Source: Sulfurimicrobium lacus (GTDB lineage: Bacteria > Pseudomonadota > Gammaproteobacteria > Burkholderiales > Sulfuricellaceae). From it: a stretch of DNA of 64,000 bases. The stretch is taken from the NCBI RefSeq assembly GCF_011764585.1, contig NZ_AP022853.1, forward strand, positions 1 through 64,000. The letters run 5' to 3'. The translations under genes were made by a program, and so were the position numbers. The notes beneath the pieces were generated by a model. It saw only the letters and a program-made list of their open reading frames with translations, was not told the DNA's origin and ran no database searches. The number at the start of each line of letters is the position of its first letter. The stretch's first letter is position 1. Below are positions 12,084-21,647 of the stretch, piece after piece.

Positions 12084-12938
12084 ATGTTGGAAAACTGGTT
12101 CAAGACTACCATTCTGATGGCGGCCATCGTGGCCCTGTTCGGCGTGATTGGCGCGGCTTTGGGCGGCCAGTCCGGGATGCTGCTCGCGCTGCTGTTCGCC
12201 GGGGGCATGAACGTTTGGGCCTACTGGTTCTCGGACCAGGCCGTTCTCAAGATGTACAACGCCCGGGAAGTGGATGAATCCAGTGCGCCGCAGTTTTACC
12301 GCATGGTCCGCGAACTGGCCCACAACGCCGGCCTGCCCATGCCGCGCGTGTATGTGATCGACGAGGATCAGCCCAATGCCTTTGCCACCGGGCGTGATCC
12401 ACAACATGCGGCCGTGGCGGCCACCAGCGGCATCATGCGCGTCCTGTCGGAACGCGAACTGCGCGGCGTGATGGCTCATGAACTGGCCCACGTCAAACAC
12501 CGGGATACCCTGATTTCCACCATTTCCGCCAGTATCGCCGGCGCCATTTCCGCCATCGCCCAGTTCGGCATGTTCTTCGGCGGCAACCGTGACGGCGAGC
12601 GCAACGTAAATCCGGTGCTGGCGATCCTGATCATGATCATGGCGCCGATCGCCGCCGCCCTGATTCAGATGGCGATCTCGCGCTCGCGCGAATTCGAGGC
12701 GGATCGCGGCGGAGCTGAAATTTCCCGCGATCCGCGCGCGCTCGCCGCCGCTCTGGAGAAAATTCACCGCTATGCGCAGGGGCTGCCCATGGCGGCTGCC
12801 GAGCAACACCCGGAAACGGCGCAGATGATGATCATCAACCCGCTCTCCGGCGACGGCATCAAGAGCCTGTTCAGCACCCACCCTGCTACTGAAGAACGGG
12901 TCGCTCGCCTGGTGGCGATGGCACAGTCCGGTGCTTGA
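12084..12938 (+). CDS. htpX: HtpX membrane zinc metalloprotease
   Basis: A 284-aa inner-membrane M48 protease that degrades misfolded membrane proteins. Two membrane segments lie at about 9-50, followed by the HEXXH zinc site [10 protein letters not shown] (132-141, ligands His132 and His136) and further membrane segments at about 145-200. The SREFEADRG motif supplies the third zinc ligand. It sits between fmt and rsmB and overlaps rsmB by 8 bp. Confidence 0.95.
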   Translation: MLENWFKTTILMAAIVALFGVIGAALGGQSGMLLALLFAGGMNVWAYWFSDQAVLKMYNAREVDESSAPQFYRMVRELAHNAGLPMPRVYVIDEDQPNAFATGRDPQHAAVAATSGIMRVLSERELRGVMAHELAHVKHRDTLISTISASIAGAISAIAQFGMFFGGNRDGERNVNPVLAILIMIMAPIAAALIQMAISRSREFEADRGGAEISRDPRALAAALEKIHRYAQGLPMAAAEQHPETAQMMIINPLSGDGIKSLFSTHPATEERVARLVAMAQSGA

Positions 12939-14208
12939 CGCGCAGCGGCTCGCCGCCTTGGCGGTCGCCCAGGTTCTGGCCGGGCGCAATCTCAATCAGG
13001 TGCTGCAGAAAGAACTTGCGCGTCATCCTCAACTGACGCCGCAGCAGCGCGCGATGCTGCAGGACCTGAGTTACGGCACGCTACGCCACTACGGCACGCT
13101 GCAGGCGGTCCTCGGCGCCTTGCTGCAAAAACCGCTGCAGGACGAGAGTATTCGCGCCCTGCTGCTGGTGGCGCTATACCAACTGGCCTATACCCACACC
13201 CAGTCCCATGCCGTGGTGGACCATGCGGTGCGGGTCACGGTGCAGGCGCTGCGCAAAACTTCCGCCAAGGGGCTGGTCAACGCCATCCTGCGCAATTTCC
13301 TGCGCCGCCGCGAGGCATTGCTGGCCGATGCCGCGGCTGCCGGCGAGGAGGCGCGCCATGGCCACCCCCAGTGGTGGATAGATAAATTGCGTTCTCAGTA
13401 CCCGCAGCAGTGGGAGGAAATCCTCGCCTGCGGCAACCAGCACCCTCCTATGGCGCTGCGCGTGAACCGCCGTTTGGGCAACGCGCAAGCCTACCTGGAC
13501 CAGCTTTCCCAGGTCGGTATCGTGGGGCGTGCCTTGGCGCAGAGCGGTATCCTGCTGGAGCAGCCGGTTGCCGTGGACAGATTGCCGGGCTTTTCCGCCG
13601 GACAGGTCTCGGTGCAGGATGGAGGTGCGCAGCTTGCCGCCAGCCTGCTCGACGTGGCTGACGGCATGCGGGTGTTGGACGCCTGTTCTGCGCCGGGCGG
13701 CAAGACCGCGCATTTGCTGGAGCTGGCCGATCTTGACTTGACCGCTCTGGATCACGACAGCAAGCGACTGCAGAAAGTGGAACAGAATCTGCGTCGTCTT
13801 GGATTTAAAGCCGAATGCCTGGTCGGTGATGCCGCCGAGCCACAGAAATGGTGGAACGGCAAACCCTTCCAGCGCATTCTCGCCGATGTGCCATGCAGTG
13901 CTTCCGGCGTGGTGCGCCGTCACCCGGACATCAAGTGGCTGCGTCGCGAAAGCGACATCGCCCAGTTCGCGGCGCAACAGGCGGCTATATTGGATGCGCT
14001 GTGGCGTTGCCTGGAGCAAGGTGGTAAATTGCTCTACGTGACCTGTTCCGTATTTGCCGAAGAAAACAGCCGGCAAGTCGCGGCCTTTCTGCAACGCCAT
14101 GGCGATGCAGAATTGCTGCCCTTGCCAGGCCGCGCGGAGCAGGACCTGCAACTCTTACCCGATCAAGAACATGATGGCTTTTATTACGCCCTTCTCGCCA
14201 AACTTTAG
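12931..14208 (+). CDS. rsmB: 16S rRNA m5C967 methyltransferase RsmB
   Basis: Methylates C967 of 16S rRNA. It has 425 aa and starts with GTG. The N-terminal NusB-like RNA-binding domain lies at about 1-135. The SAM-dependent Rossmann domain shows [15 protein letters not shown], the [15 protein letters not shown] motif with one catalytic cysteine and VTCSVF with the second. It overlaps htpX at its start and the following DUF4390 gene by about 38 bp at its end, so the genes are translationally coupled. Confidence 0.95.
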   Translation: MLDAQRLAALAVAQVLAGRNLNQVLQKELARHPQLTPQQRAMLQDLSYGTLRHYGTLQAVLGALLQKPLQDESIRALLLVALYQLAYTHTQSHAVVDHAVRVTVQALRKTSAKGLVNAILRNFLRRREALLADAAAAGEEARHGHPQWWIDKLRSQYPQQWEEILACGNQHPPMALRVNRRLGNAQAYLDQLSQVGIVGRALAQSGILLEQPVAVDRLPGFSAGQVSVQDGGAQLAASLLDVADGMRVLDACSAPGGKTAHLLELADLDLTALDHDSKRLQKVEQNLRRLGFKAECLVGDAAEPQKWWNGKPFQRILADVPCSASGVVRRHPDIKWLRRESDIAQFAAQQAAILDALWRCLEQGGKLLYVTCSVFAEENSRQVAAFLQRHGDAELLPLPGRAEQDLQLLPDQEHDGFYYALLAKL

Positions 14209-14746
14209 AGTTTTTGTCGCCGCGCTGCTGCTGGCCTTTGCTGCCGGGGTGCACGCCGAAAGCGGGATCCAGGTCAAGGCGGCCGAACTGGATCTGGAGG
14301 AAGAGGTTTACCAGCTCAAGGCCGATTTCGAGGTGAATTTCAGCCAGGCGGTGGAGGACGCCCTGAACAAGGGCGTCCCGCTCAATTTTACGGTCGAATT
14401 CGAGCTCAACCGGCCGCGCTGGTACTGGCTCGATGAAAGCATTGCCAGCGCCCAGCAGCAGATTCGCATCAGCTATCATGCCCTGACCAAGCAATACCGC
14501 CTGCAGGTGCATGAGCAGCAGCAGAAGTCTTTCGCCACCCTGGCGGAGCTGAAGACGGAACTGGGCCATATTCAGGAGTGGAAGGTGGTGGAGCGCGCCC
14601 AGCTGCGCAAGCGATACAGCTATGAAGCGCGTCTGCGCATGAAGCTGGACTTGTCCCAATTGCCGAAACCATTGCAGGTAAACGCCCTGACCTCCAAAGA
14701 CTGGAATATGGAATCCGACTGGTATCGCTGGACTTTGACACCCTGA
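14171..14746 (+). CDS. DUF4390 exported protein
   Basis: A 191-aa protein of the DUF4390 family, found in many Betaproteobacteria between rsmB and ntrY. A signal peptide (VFVAALLLAFAAGVHA) precedes a mature part of about 160 residues without recognisable catalytic motifs. The start was placed at the ATG pair at 14171/14174, inside the end of rsmB, because it begins the signal peptide; a start at 14054 would add an implausible 39 residues. Its location before a histidine kinase gene suggests an envelope role, but function is unknown. Confidence 0.85.
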   Translation: MMAFITPFSPNFRVFVAALLLAFAAGVHAESGIQVKAAELDLEEEVYQLKADFEVNFSQAVEDALNKGVPLNFTVEFELNRPRWYWLDESIASAQQQIRISYHALTKQYRLQVHEQQQKSFATLAELKTELGHIQEWKVVERAQLRKRYSYEARLRMKLDLSQLPKPLQVNALTSKDWNMESDWYRWTLTP

Positions 14747-14843
14747 CCTACAAACCTGAAAACGGCGGTTGACCGCTCCATTAGGTGCCTAATGTAATGA
14801 ATTTAATATATTTCTTCTTAAACCACAGGTTCGCCTGTTTGGT

Positions 14844-14986
14844 GAAACCGCTACGAGTTGGATTGCACGATCTTTGCGGTGCATGGCGGTGTTGCAACTC
14901 CTTGGAATGGAATGACCATTTCGCGTCGTTGCGTCTTGCCCTGCACCGCAAAGATCGCACACTCCAACCCGTTCAACTACCGTTTC
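14844..14986. repeat. Long imperfect palindrome (hairpin) before ntrY
   Basis: The arms 14868-14883 and 14942-14957 are a perfect 16-bp inverted repeat. It extends outward: 14853-14883 matches the complement of 14942-14972 at 27 of 31 positions. It also extends inward, more loosely, to aatgg-AATGA-ccatt at the apex near 14905-14919. The whole could fold into one hairpin of about 140 nt. It fills most of the 248-bp gap between the DUF4390 gene and ntrY. It may be a mobile palindromic element, or a structured leader or attenuator for ntrYX. Confidence 0.7.
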
Positions 14987-14994
14987 CAGGTTAA

Positions 14995-17121
14995 ATGAAA
15001 TATGTAGTATTTCTGGCGGTTGCATTAGGTACGGTACTGCTTTTCCTGTTGTCCCGTGCCAGTAGCAACACCGCCGCCTTCTCCCAGAACTACACCCTGT
15101 TGTTGGTGCTTAACCTCGGTGTGGCGGTTTCGCTGATGGGGTTGATCGGCTACCAGCTTTGGGTGTTGTGGAAGAAGCTCAAGGCACGGGTATTCGGCAC
15201 CAAGCTCACGCTGCGCATGCTGTGGATGTTTGCGCTCATGGCGCTGCTGCCGGGCACGCTGGTATATGGCGTGTCGGTGCAGTTTCTCAGCAAGAGTATC
15301 GAATCCTGGTTTGACGTGCGCGTCGACAATGCGCTGGAAGGCGGCCTGAGCCTGGGCCAGAGCGTGCTCGACAACCTGCTCCAGGACCTGGTGAAAAAGG
15401 GCGAGGTGATGGCCTTGGCTTTGGCGGAGAATCCTTCCAGCGACCATCTGACCCAGCTCAACCGCTTGCGCGAACAGGTCGGGGTGCAGGAGGCAACGCT
15501 GTTCAGCGGGCGCGGCAAGATGCTGGCAACCGCAAGCAGCGAACACAGCAGTTTCCTGCCGGAGCTGCTCACCGCCGCGGTCCAGCGCCAAGTGCGGCAG
15601 CAGCAGCCGTACACCGAGATCGAGACGGTTCCCGGCAAAGGTCTGTATTTGCATGTCGTGGTGCCCGTCAACGTACTGACCCTGAGCGAAGACATGCGCA
15701 TTCTGCAGTTGATGCAGCCGGTGCCAGAGCGGCTGTCCAAGGACGCCGAAACGGTGCAGGCGGTGTACCGCGATTACCAGGAACTGTCCTTTTCGCGCCA
15801 GGGGCTCAAGCGAATTTACGGCATGACCCTGACCCTGACCCTGCTGCTGGCGCTGTTGTCGGCGATCGCACTGGCTTTCGTGCTGTCGGAAAAGCTTTCC
15901 GCCCCGCTCGGCCTTTTGGCGGAAAGCACGCGCGCCATCGCCAAGGGGGACTTTACCCAGATCAATCCGGTGCAAAGCCGCGACGAGCTGGGCGCGCTGA
16001 CCCTTTCCTTCAACCGCATGACGCGCCAGCTGGCCGACGCCAGCGCGGCGGTGGAGAAAAAACAGCAGCAACTCGAGGGCGCCAAGATCTATCTCGAAAG
16101 CATCCTCGCCCACCTGTCGTCCGGCGTGCTGACTTTCGACGAGAAATTCCACCTGCGCGCCGCCAATCCGCGTGCCGGCGAGATACTGGGGTCCGACCTG
16201 AGCGCTTTGCGCGGACTGCCGTTGCCGGCCTGGGGTAGCCGTGAAATCGCATTGCAGCCCTTGGCGCATGCCGTGGCCGAGCAATTCGAGCTGTCCACCG
16301 ACAAGGAATGGCGCAAGCAGATCGAGTTTTCCAGCCCGACTGAAAATCGCATGCTGCTGGTACGCGGAACGCATTTGCCGGGCACGGTCGACAACGGTTA
16401 CGTGGTGGTATTCGACGATATAACCCATTTGCTGCAAGCCCAGCGCGATGCGGCCTGGGGCGAAGTGGCGCGGCGCCTGGCGCATGAGATCAAGAATCCG
16501 CTCACTCCCATTCAGCTTTCTGCGGAACGGCTGGAACACAAACTGGCGGACAAGCTGAGCGCGCCGGATGCCGAAGTGCTGACCCGTTCCACCCAAACTA
16601 TCGTGAATCAGGTTGCTGCGCTGAAAAGTATGGTGGATGCCTTTGCCGAGTATGCGCGCTCGCCGCAGCTCAATTTGCAGGCTCTCGATCTCAACCAGCT
16701 GGTGCGCGAGGTGCTGGCCCTTTATGAAAGCTCCGGCGCGCGCATCGAAGTGGCGCTGGCGGGCGACCTGCCGCTCATAAACGGCGACGCCACACTGTTG
16801 CGCCAGGTGATGCACAACCTGCTGCGCAATGCCGAGGACGCTCTGTCGGGCGCGCCCCAACCCGAGATTGCCGTGCGTACCGAGAAGGATGGCAACCGGG
16901 TGCGGTTTACCATCGCGGACAACGGCAGCGGCTTCCCAGAGCAGCTCATGGGCCGCCTGTTCGAGCCCTACGTCACCACCAAATCCAAGGGCACGGGCCT
17001 GGGGCTGGCGATAGTGAAGAAAATCGTGGAGGAACATCACGGCATGATCCAGGCGCAAAATATCGAACCACATGGGGCGCGCGTGAGCATCCAGTTTCCT
17101 TGTTCAGGAGAAGCGGTCTAA
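14995..17121 (+). CDS. ntrY: NtrY-type membrane sensor histidine kinase
   Basis: A 708-aa sensor kinase of the NtrY type, partner of the NtrX regulator downstream (the stop and the next ATG are contiguous). Three membrane segments at about 1-95 and a fourth at about 280-305 enclose a roughly 180-residue extracytoplasmic domain. HAMP (about 305-360), PAS (about 365-480), HisKA and HATPase domains follow. The phospho-acceptor motif is RRLAHEIKNPLTPIQLSAE, and the ATP site includes NLLRNAEDAL, DNGSGFP and GTGLGLAIVKKI. In related bacteria NtrYX responds to nitrogen or redox conditions. Confidence 0.93.
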   Translation: MKYVVFLAVALGTVLLFLLSRASSNTAAFSQNYTLLLVLNLGVAVSLMGLIGYQLWVLWKKLKARVFGTKLTLRMLWMFALMALLPGTLVYGVSVQFLSKSIESWFDVRVDNALEGGLSLGQSVLDNLLQDLVKKGEVMALALAENPSSDHLTQLNRLREQVGVQEATLFSGRGKMLATASSEHSSFLPELLTAAVQRQVRQQQPYTEIETVPGKGLYLHVVVPVNVLTLSEDMRILQLMQPVPERLSKDAETVQAVYRDYQELSFSRQGLKRIYGMTLTLTLLLALLSAIALAFVLSEKLSAPLGLLAESTRAIAKGDFTQINPVQSRDELGALTLSFNRMTRQLADASAAVEKKQQQLEGAKIYLESILAHLSSGVLTFDEKFHLRAANPRAGEILGSDLSALRGLPLPAWGSREIALQPLAHAVAEQFELSTDKEWRKQIEFSSPTENRMLLVRGTHLPGTVDNGYVVVFDDITHLLQAQRDAAWGEVARRLAHEIKNPLTPIQLSAERLEHKLADKLSAPDAEVLTRSTQTIVNQVAALKSMVDAFAEYARSPQLNLQALDLNQLVREVLALYESSGARIEVALAGDLPLINGDATLLRQVMHNLLRNAEDALSGAPQPEIAVRTEKDGNRVRFTIADNGSGFPEQLMGRLFEPYVTTKSKGTGLGLAIVKKIVEEHHGMIQAQNIEPHGARVSIQFPCSGEAV

Positions 17122-18390
17122 ATGAATACCAACCAGATTCTGGTGGTGGATGACGAGGCGGGCATCCGCGAACTGTTGCGCGAAATCCTGGAGGACGAAG
17201 GCTATCAGGTGCGCCTCGCGGAAAATGCCACGGCGGCTCGCGCCGTGCGTGCCGAGGGCCGTCCGGACATGGTGTTGCTCGACATCTGGATGCCGGACAG
17301 CGACGGCATCACCCTGCTCAAGGAATGGGCGAGTTCCGGCCTGCTCACCATGCCGGTGGTGATGATGTCGGGCCACGGCACGATCGACACGGCGGTAGAG
17401 GCGACGCGTATCGGCGCATTCGATTTTCTGGAAAAGCCGGTGGCCTTGCAGAAGCTCCTCGCCACGGTGAAACGTGCACTGAAACGCGGCGAGGCTGATT
17501 TCCGCGGCGGCCTTGGCCTTTCCAGCCTGGGCAACAGCGCCATGATCAACGAGTTGCAGAAGCGCCTCGAGCAGGTAGCGAACCTCGCCACCCCGCTTTT
17601 GTTGCTGGGCGAAAAGGGAGCCGGCGCCGAACTGTGCGCGCGTTTCCTGCACCAGGCCAACACGCCGCTGGTCGTGCCGGAAACGTCGGTATGGCTGGCG
17701 GAAGACCCGCTCGAAGTGCTCGAACAGGCACGCGACGGCGTGCTGTTCGTGACGGAAATCGCCACCCTCAACAAGCTCGAGCAGAAGGGTCTGCTCTTCG
17801 TGCTGGGCCGGCTGGAAAAAAGCAATGTACGGCTGGTATGCGCCGCAAGCGAGCCGCTGCCGTTACTGGTCGAGGAAGGTCGCTTCGATGCAGGCCTGTT
17901 TCAGGCGCTGTGCGGACTGACTTTGAGCGTTCCCGCGCTGCGCGAGCACCGCGAGGATGTTCCCGAGCTTGCCAACCGCATTCTGGCGCAATATGTCGAA
18001 GCCAAGGAAGCGCCCCCGCGCCATTTCAGTGTGGCTGCGCTGAACGCGTTGCGCAATGAAAACTGGCCGGGCAACCTGCCACAGCTCAACAACGTGGTGA
18101 AAACGCTGGCCCTTACCAGCCTCAACGAGGAAATCACGCCTCAGGACGTGAACCGGGTGCTGGCCCAGTTTGCCACCCCCGCCGTGGCAGAAACGCTGCC
18201 CGGACTGCCTCTCGACCTGCCCTTGCGTGAAGTGCGTGACATGTTCGAACGCGCCTATTTCGAGCACCATATTGCCAAGGCCGGGGGCAATATGAGCCGG
18301 GTGGCCGAGAATGTGGGTCTGGAGCGCACCCATCTGTACCGCAAGCTGAAGCAACTCGGGGTCCGGTTTTCCCGCAAGACGGAAGAGTAG
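17122..18390 (+). CDS. ntrX: NtrX-like response regulator with degenerate AAA+ domain
   Basis: A 422-aa NtrC-family regulator. The receiver domain (1-120) keeps phospho-acceptor Asp54 in VLLDIWMPDSDG. The central domain (about 133-370) is recognisably the sigma-54 AAA+ domain but is degenerate. The Walker A position reads GEKGAGAE (163-170, no lysine), the Walker B position reads VLFVTEI, and no GAFTGA loop is present. The Fis-type helix-turn-helix is intact (MSRVAENVGLERTHLYRKL). It probably binds DNA without activating sigma-54 polymerase. It follows ntrY with no gap. Confidence 0.88.
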   Translation: MNTNQILVVDDEAGIRELLREILEDEGYQVRLAENATAARAVRAEGRPDMVLLDIWMPDSDGITLLKEWASSGLLTMPVVMMSGHGTIDTAVEATRIGAFDFLEKPVALQKLLATVKRALKRGEADFRGGLGLSSLGNSAMINELQKRLEQVANLATPLLLLGEKGAGAELCARFLHQANTPLVVPETSVWLAEDPLEVLEQARDGVLFVTEIATLNKLEQKGLLFVLGRLEKSNVRLVCAASEPLPLLVEEGRFDAGLFQALCGLTLSVPALREHREDVPELANRILAQYVEAKEAPPRHFSVAALNALRNENWPGNLPQLNNVVKTLALTSLNEEITPQDVNRVLAQFATPAVAETLPGLPLDLPLREVRDMFERAYFEHHIAKAGGNMSRVAENVGLERTHLYRKLKQLGVRFSRKTEE

Positions 18391-18459
18391 CGCTGCCGGT
18401 GATGCTGGCATGGAACGGGCTAAAATCGGGCCTTTCCGACATACGTGGAGGGTGCGCAA

Positions 18460-19836
18460 GTGAAAATCGTGATTCTGGGCGCCGGGCAGGTCGGTGCGTC
18501 GGTGGCGGAAAACCTAGTGCGGGAGTCCAACGACATCACCGTGGTGGACATCGATCCCGCCAAGCTGCAGATCCTGCAGGATCGCTTCGATCTGCGCACC
18601 GTGCATGGCTTTGCCTCGCATCCCGAAGTGCTGCGCCAGGCCGGCATGGAAGATGCCGACATGCTGTTGGCCGTGACGCAGAGCGACGAGGTCAACCTGG
18701 TGGCCTGCAAGCTTGCCCACACCCTGTTCAATACACCGACCAAAATTGCCCGTATCCGTTGCACCGAGTATCTTGCCCATGAAGGATTGTTTTCCCCCGA
18801 GAACTTCGCAGTGGACTACATCATCAGCCCGGAAGAGGTGCTGACGGACTACATTCGCAAGCTGATCGAATACCCCGAAGCCTTGCAGGTACTGGATTTT
18901 GCCGATGGCAAGGTGCGTTTGGCTGCAGTGCGCGCATTTCACGGCGGCCCGCTGGTGGGGCGCGAGTTGCAATACCTGCGCAAGCACATGCCCCACATCG
19001 ATACCCGCGTGGCGGCGATTTTCCGCCAGAACCACCCCATCATTCCGGAAGGCAAGACGGTGATCGAGGCGGGGGATGAATTGTTTCTAATTGCCGCGGC
19101 GGAAAATATCCGCGCTGTGATGCGGGAAATGCGTCGTCGCGACAAAGCGGCCAAGCGGGTCATGATCGCGGGCGGGGGCAACATCGGCCGGCGCCTGGCC
19201 AGGAGCCTGGAGCATCAGTATCAGGTCAAGCTCATCGACCACAACAAGAAAAACAGCGAGCGCCTTGCCGCCGAGCTGTCCAGCACCCTGATCCTGTTCG
19301 GGGACGCGACAGACCCGGATCTGCTACAGGCGGAAAACGTTGAAGACATGGACGTTTTTTGTGCGCTTACCAATGACGACGAAAACAACATCATGGCCGC
19401 CCTGCTGGCCAAGCGTATGGGCGCGCGCAAAGTCATCGCCCTGATCAACCGCAGCGCCTATGTGGATTTGGTGCAAGGGGGGCAGATCGACATTGCCATC
19501 TCTCCTGCCCAAGCCACCATCGGCAGCCTTCTGGCCCATGTCCGGCGTGGGGATATGGCGGTGGTCCACTCCCTGCGGCGCGGCGCGGCGGAGGCGCTGG
19601 AGGCTATTGCCCATGGCGACGCCAAGACGTCAAAAGTAGTCGGCAAGCGCGTGGAACAGATAGACTTGCCGCGCGGCGCCACGATAGGCGCCGTCGTTCG
19701 TGGCGAAGAGGTGCTGATCGCCCACCACGACACAGTGATCGAGAGCGAAGACCATGTCATTATCTTCGTGGTGAACAAACAAATGATCTCCAAGATCGAG
19801 AAACTGTTCCAGGTTGGCATCGGGTTCTTCGGATGA
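18460..19836 (+). CDS. trkA: Trk potassium uptake system protein TrkA
   Basis: The cytosolic NAD-binding regulatory subunit of the Trk potassium channel. The GTG start at 18460 gives MKIVILGAGQVGASVAENL and 458 aa, the same length as E. coli TrkA. A ggagg site lies about 9 bases upstream. Two RCK halves are visible, each with a Rossmann dinucleotide motif (GAGQVG near residue 8 and GGGNIGRRLA near 235), and each followed by a TrkA-C domain. It overlaps trkH by 4 bp. Confidence 0.96.
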   Translation: MKIVILGAGQVGASVAENLVRESNDITVVDIDPAKLQILQDRFDLRTVHGFASHPEVLRQAGMEDADMLLAVTQSDEVNLVACKLAHTLFNTPTKIARIRCTEYLAHEGLFSPENFAVDYIISPEEVLTDYIRKLIEYPEALQVLDFADGKVRLAAVRAFHGGPLVGRELQYLRKHMPHIDTRVAAIFRQNHPIIPEGKTVIEAGDELFLIAAAENIRAVMREMRRRDKAAKRVMIAGGGNIGRRLARSLEHQYQVKLIDHNKKNSERLAAELSSTLILFGDATDPDLLQAENVEDMDVFCALTNDDENNIMAALLAKRMGARKVIALINRSAYVDLVQGGQIDIAISPAQATIGSLLAHVRRGDMAVVHSLRRGAAEALEAIAHGDAKTSKVVGKRVEQIDLPRGATIGAVVRGEEVLIAHHDTVIESEDHVIIFVVNKQMISKIEKLFQVGIGFFG

Positions 19837-21290
19837 AAAAGGTTCTTCCCATCGTTCATGTGCTGGGCCTGGTGACCATGTTGTTCAGCCTGACCATGCT
19901 GGCGCCGTTGATGGTGTCCTGGGGGCTTAAGGATGGCGCGGTCTCCGCCTACGATGAATCTGTTGCGGTAACCTTTATCTCCGGGTTGATTGCCTGGGCA
20001 GGGACCAATCGTTTCAAGCGCGAACTCAAGATTCGCGACGGTTTCCTGCTGGTAGTGCTGATCTGGTCTTCCCTGGCGGCCTTTGCGACCATTCCTTTGT
20101 TGGTTCAGATCCCCGACCTGAGCTTTACCGACGCTTACTTCGAAACCGTGTCCGGACTTACCACCACTGGCGCGACGGTGCTTTCCGATCTCGACAAACT
20201 CCCGCCGTCGATCAATTTCTGGCGCACGGAGCTGGTCTGGCTTGGCGGCATGGGGCTCATCGTGCTGGCCGTGGCGGTGTTGCCGTTGCTGGGTATCGGC
20301 GGGCGACAACTGTACAAGGCGGAAACGCCGGGGCCGATGAAAGACAGTCAACTGACCCCGCGCATTACGGAAACAGCCAAAGGCTTGTGGCTGGTGTATG
20401 CCGCCATTACACTGGCGTGTATCCTGTCCCTGCGGGCGGCAGGGATGACCTGGCTGGATGCGGTGATGCACGCCTTCTCCACCATGGGTCTGGGTGGCTT
20501 TTCCTCTCACGATGCCAGTTTCGGCTACTTCAATTCACCGTCGATCGAGGCTGTCACGATCGTGTTCATGCTGATTGCCGGCATCAATTTCGCCACCCAT
20601 TTCATGGTTTGGCGCGGCAAGAGCTTCGCCCCCTATCGCCGTGACCCCGAGGCCGGACTGTTCCTCGGCGTAACGCTGACCAGCGTGCTCGGCATCGCTT
20701 TGTATCTGTGGCAAATGGGGGTCTACCCCGATTTTCTTACGGCGCTGCGTTTTGCCAGCTTCAATACGGTGTCCATCGCCACCACCACCGGTTTCGCCAC
20801 CACCGATTTCAACCAGTGGCCGATTTTCGCACCATTGTGGATGCTTTTTTTGAGCAGCTTCGCTTCCAGTTCCGGCTCCACCGGCGGCGGTATCAAGATG
20901 ATCCGCGCCCAGTTGCTCTACAAGCAGGTGTACCGGGAAATGAAAAAGCTGCTGCACCCGGACGGGGTCGTGCTTACCAAACTGGGTGGCCAGGTCATTC
21001 CGAACAAGATTATTTACGCCGTGCTGGCATTTCTCTTCATCTATGTGGCGAGCATCGTGTCCATGACCCTGGTGCTGACCGCCTCCGGGCTTGACGTGAT
21101 CAGTTCCTTCTCCGCCGTGGTGGCGTGCATCAATAATACCGGGCCGGGCCTGAACCAAGTGGGTCCGGCAACGACATTTGCGGTGCTCACGGACTTTCAG
21201 ACCTGGGTGTGTACCTTTGCCATGTTGCTGGGGCGCCTGGAACTGTTTACCCTGCTGATCGTGTTCACCCCCGCTTTCTGGCGCAAATGA
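19833..21290 (+). CDS. trkH: Trk potassium uptake system membrane protein TrkH
   Basis: A 485-aa potassium-translocating channel subunit with about ten membrane helices arranged as four M1-P-M2 repeats. Selectivity-filter glycines appear in TVSGLTTTGATV, STMGLGGFSSHD and SIATTTGFATTDF. Its start overlaps the end of trkA (ATGA), so the TrkA and TrkH subunits are translated together. Confidence 0.95.
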   Translation: MKKVLPIVHVLGLVTMLFSLTMLAPLMVSWGLKDGAVSAYDESVAVTFISGLIAWAGTNRFKRELKIRDGFLLVVLIWSSLAAFATIPLLVQIPDLSFTDAYFETVSGLTTTGATVLSDLDKLPPSINFWRTELVWLGGMGLIVLAVAVLPLLGIGGRQLYKAETPGPMKDSQLTPRITETAKGLWLVYAAITLACILSLRAAGMTWLDAVMHAFSTMGLGGFSSHDASFGYFNSPSIEAVTIVFMLIAGINFATHFMVWRGKSFAPYRRDPEAGLFLGVTLTSVLGIALYLWQMGVYPDFLTALRFASFNTVSIATTTGFATTDFNQWPIFAPLWMLFLSSFASSSGSTGGGIKMIRAQLLYKQVYREMKKLLHPDGVVLTKLGGQVIPNKIIYAVLAFLFIYVASIVSMTLVLTASGLDVISSFSAVVACINNTGPGLNQVGPATTFAVLTDFQTWVCTFAMLLGRLELFTLLIVFTPAFWRK

Positions 21291-21640
21291 GCCTTCCCAT
21301 CATTCAGAACCTGGAAAAAATGCTTGCTTCCGGCAAGGACAGCGCCCTGCTCCGCTTCAGCCTGGGTAACGAATACCTGAAACTTGGCGAGCCCGAAAAG
21401 GCGGCGAGCCATCTGCAACATGCGGTCGCGCTTGATCCCGGCTACTCGGCGGCGTGGAAGCTGCTGGGCAAGGCGCTGGTGGCGGCCGGGCGCCAGGAAG
21501 AAGCGCTCGGCGCCTACCGACAGGGCATCGCGGTTGCCGAGAGCAAGGGCGACCGGCAGGCGGTCAAGGAAATGACGGTGTTTGCGCGGCGTATCGAAAA
21601 GCACTTGGGCGCGTCGACCGACGGCCCGGAAAGCGAATAG
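21287..21640 (+). CDS. Small TPR-repeat protein
   Basis: A 117-aa protein starting MSLPIIQNLEKML, with the ATG overlapping the trkH stop. About two and a half tetratricopeptide repeats are seen (LRFSLGNEYLKLGEPEKAAS, HAVALDPGYSAAWKLLGKAL, AGRQEEALGAYRQGIAVA). TPRs mediate protein-protein contacts, and no partner can be named. It converges on polA with a 7-bp gap. Confidence 0.8.
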   Translation: MSLPIIQNLEKMLASGKDSALLRFSLGNEYLKLGEPEKAASHLQHAVALDPGYSAAWKLLGKALVAAGRQEEALGAYRQGIAVAESKGDRQAVKEMTVFARRIEKHLGASTDGPESE

Positions 21641-21647
21641 TCCCGGC

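Noticed and set aside
15025-17073. A 682-residue open frame opposite ntrY
   Set aside because: It is antisense to a kinase with complete motifs. Such long shadow frames are common in GC-rich genes, and the sequence is rich in Gln, His and Arg without known domains.
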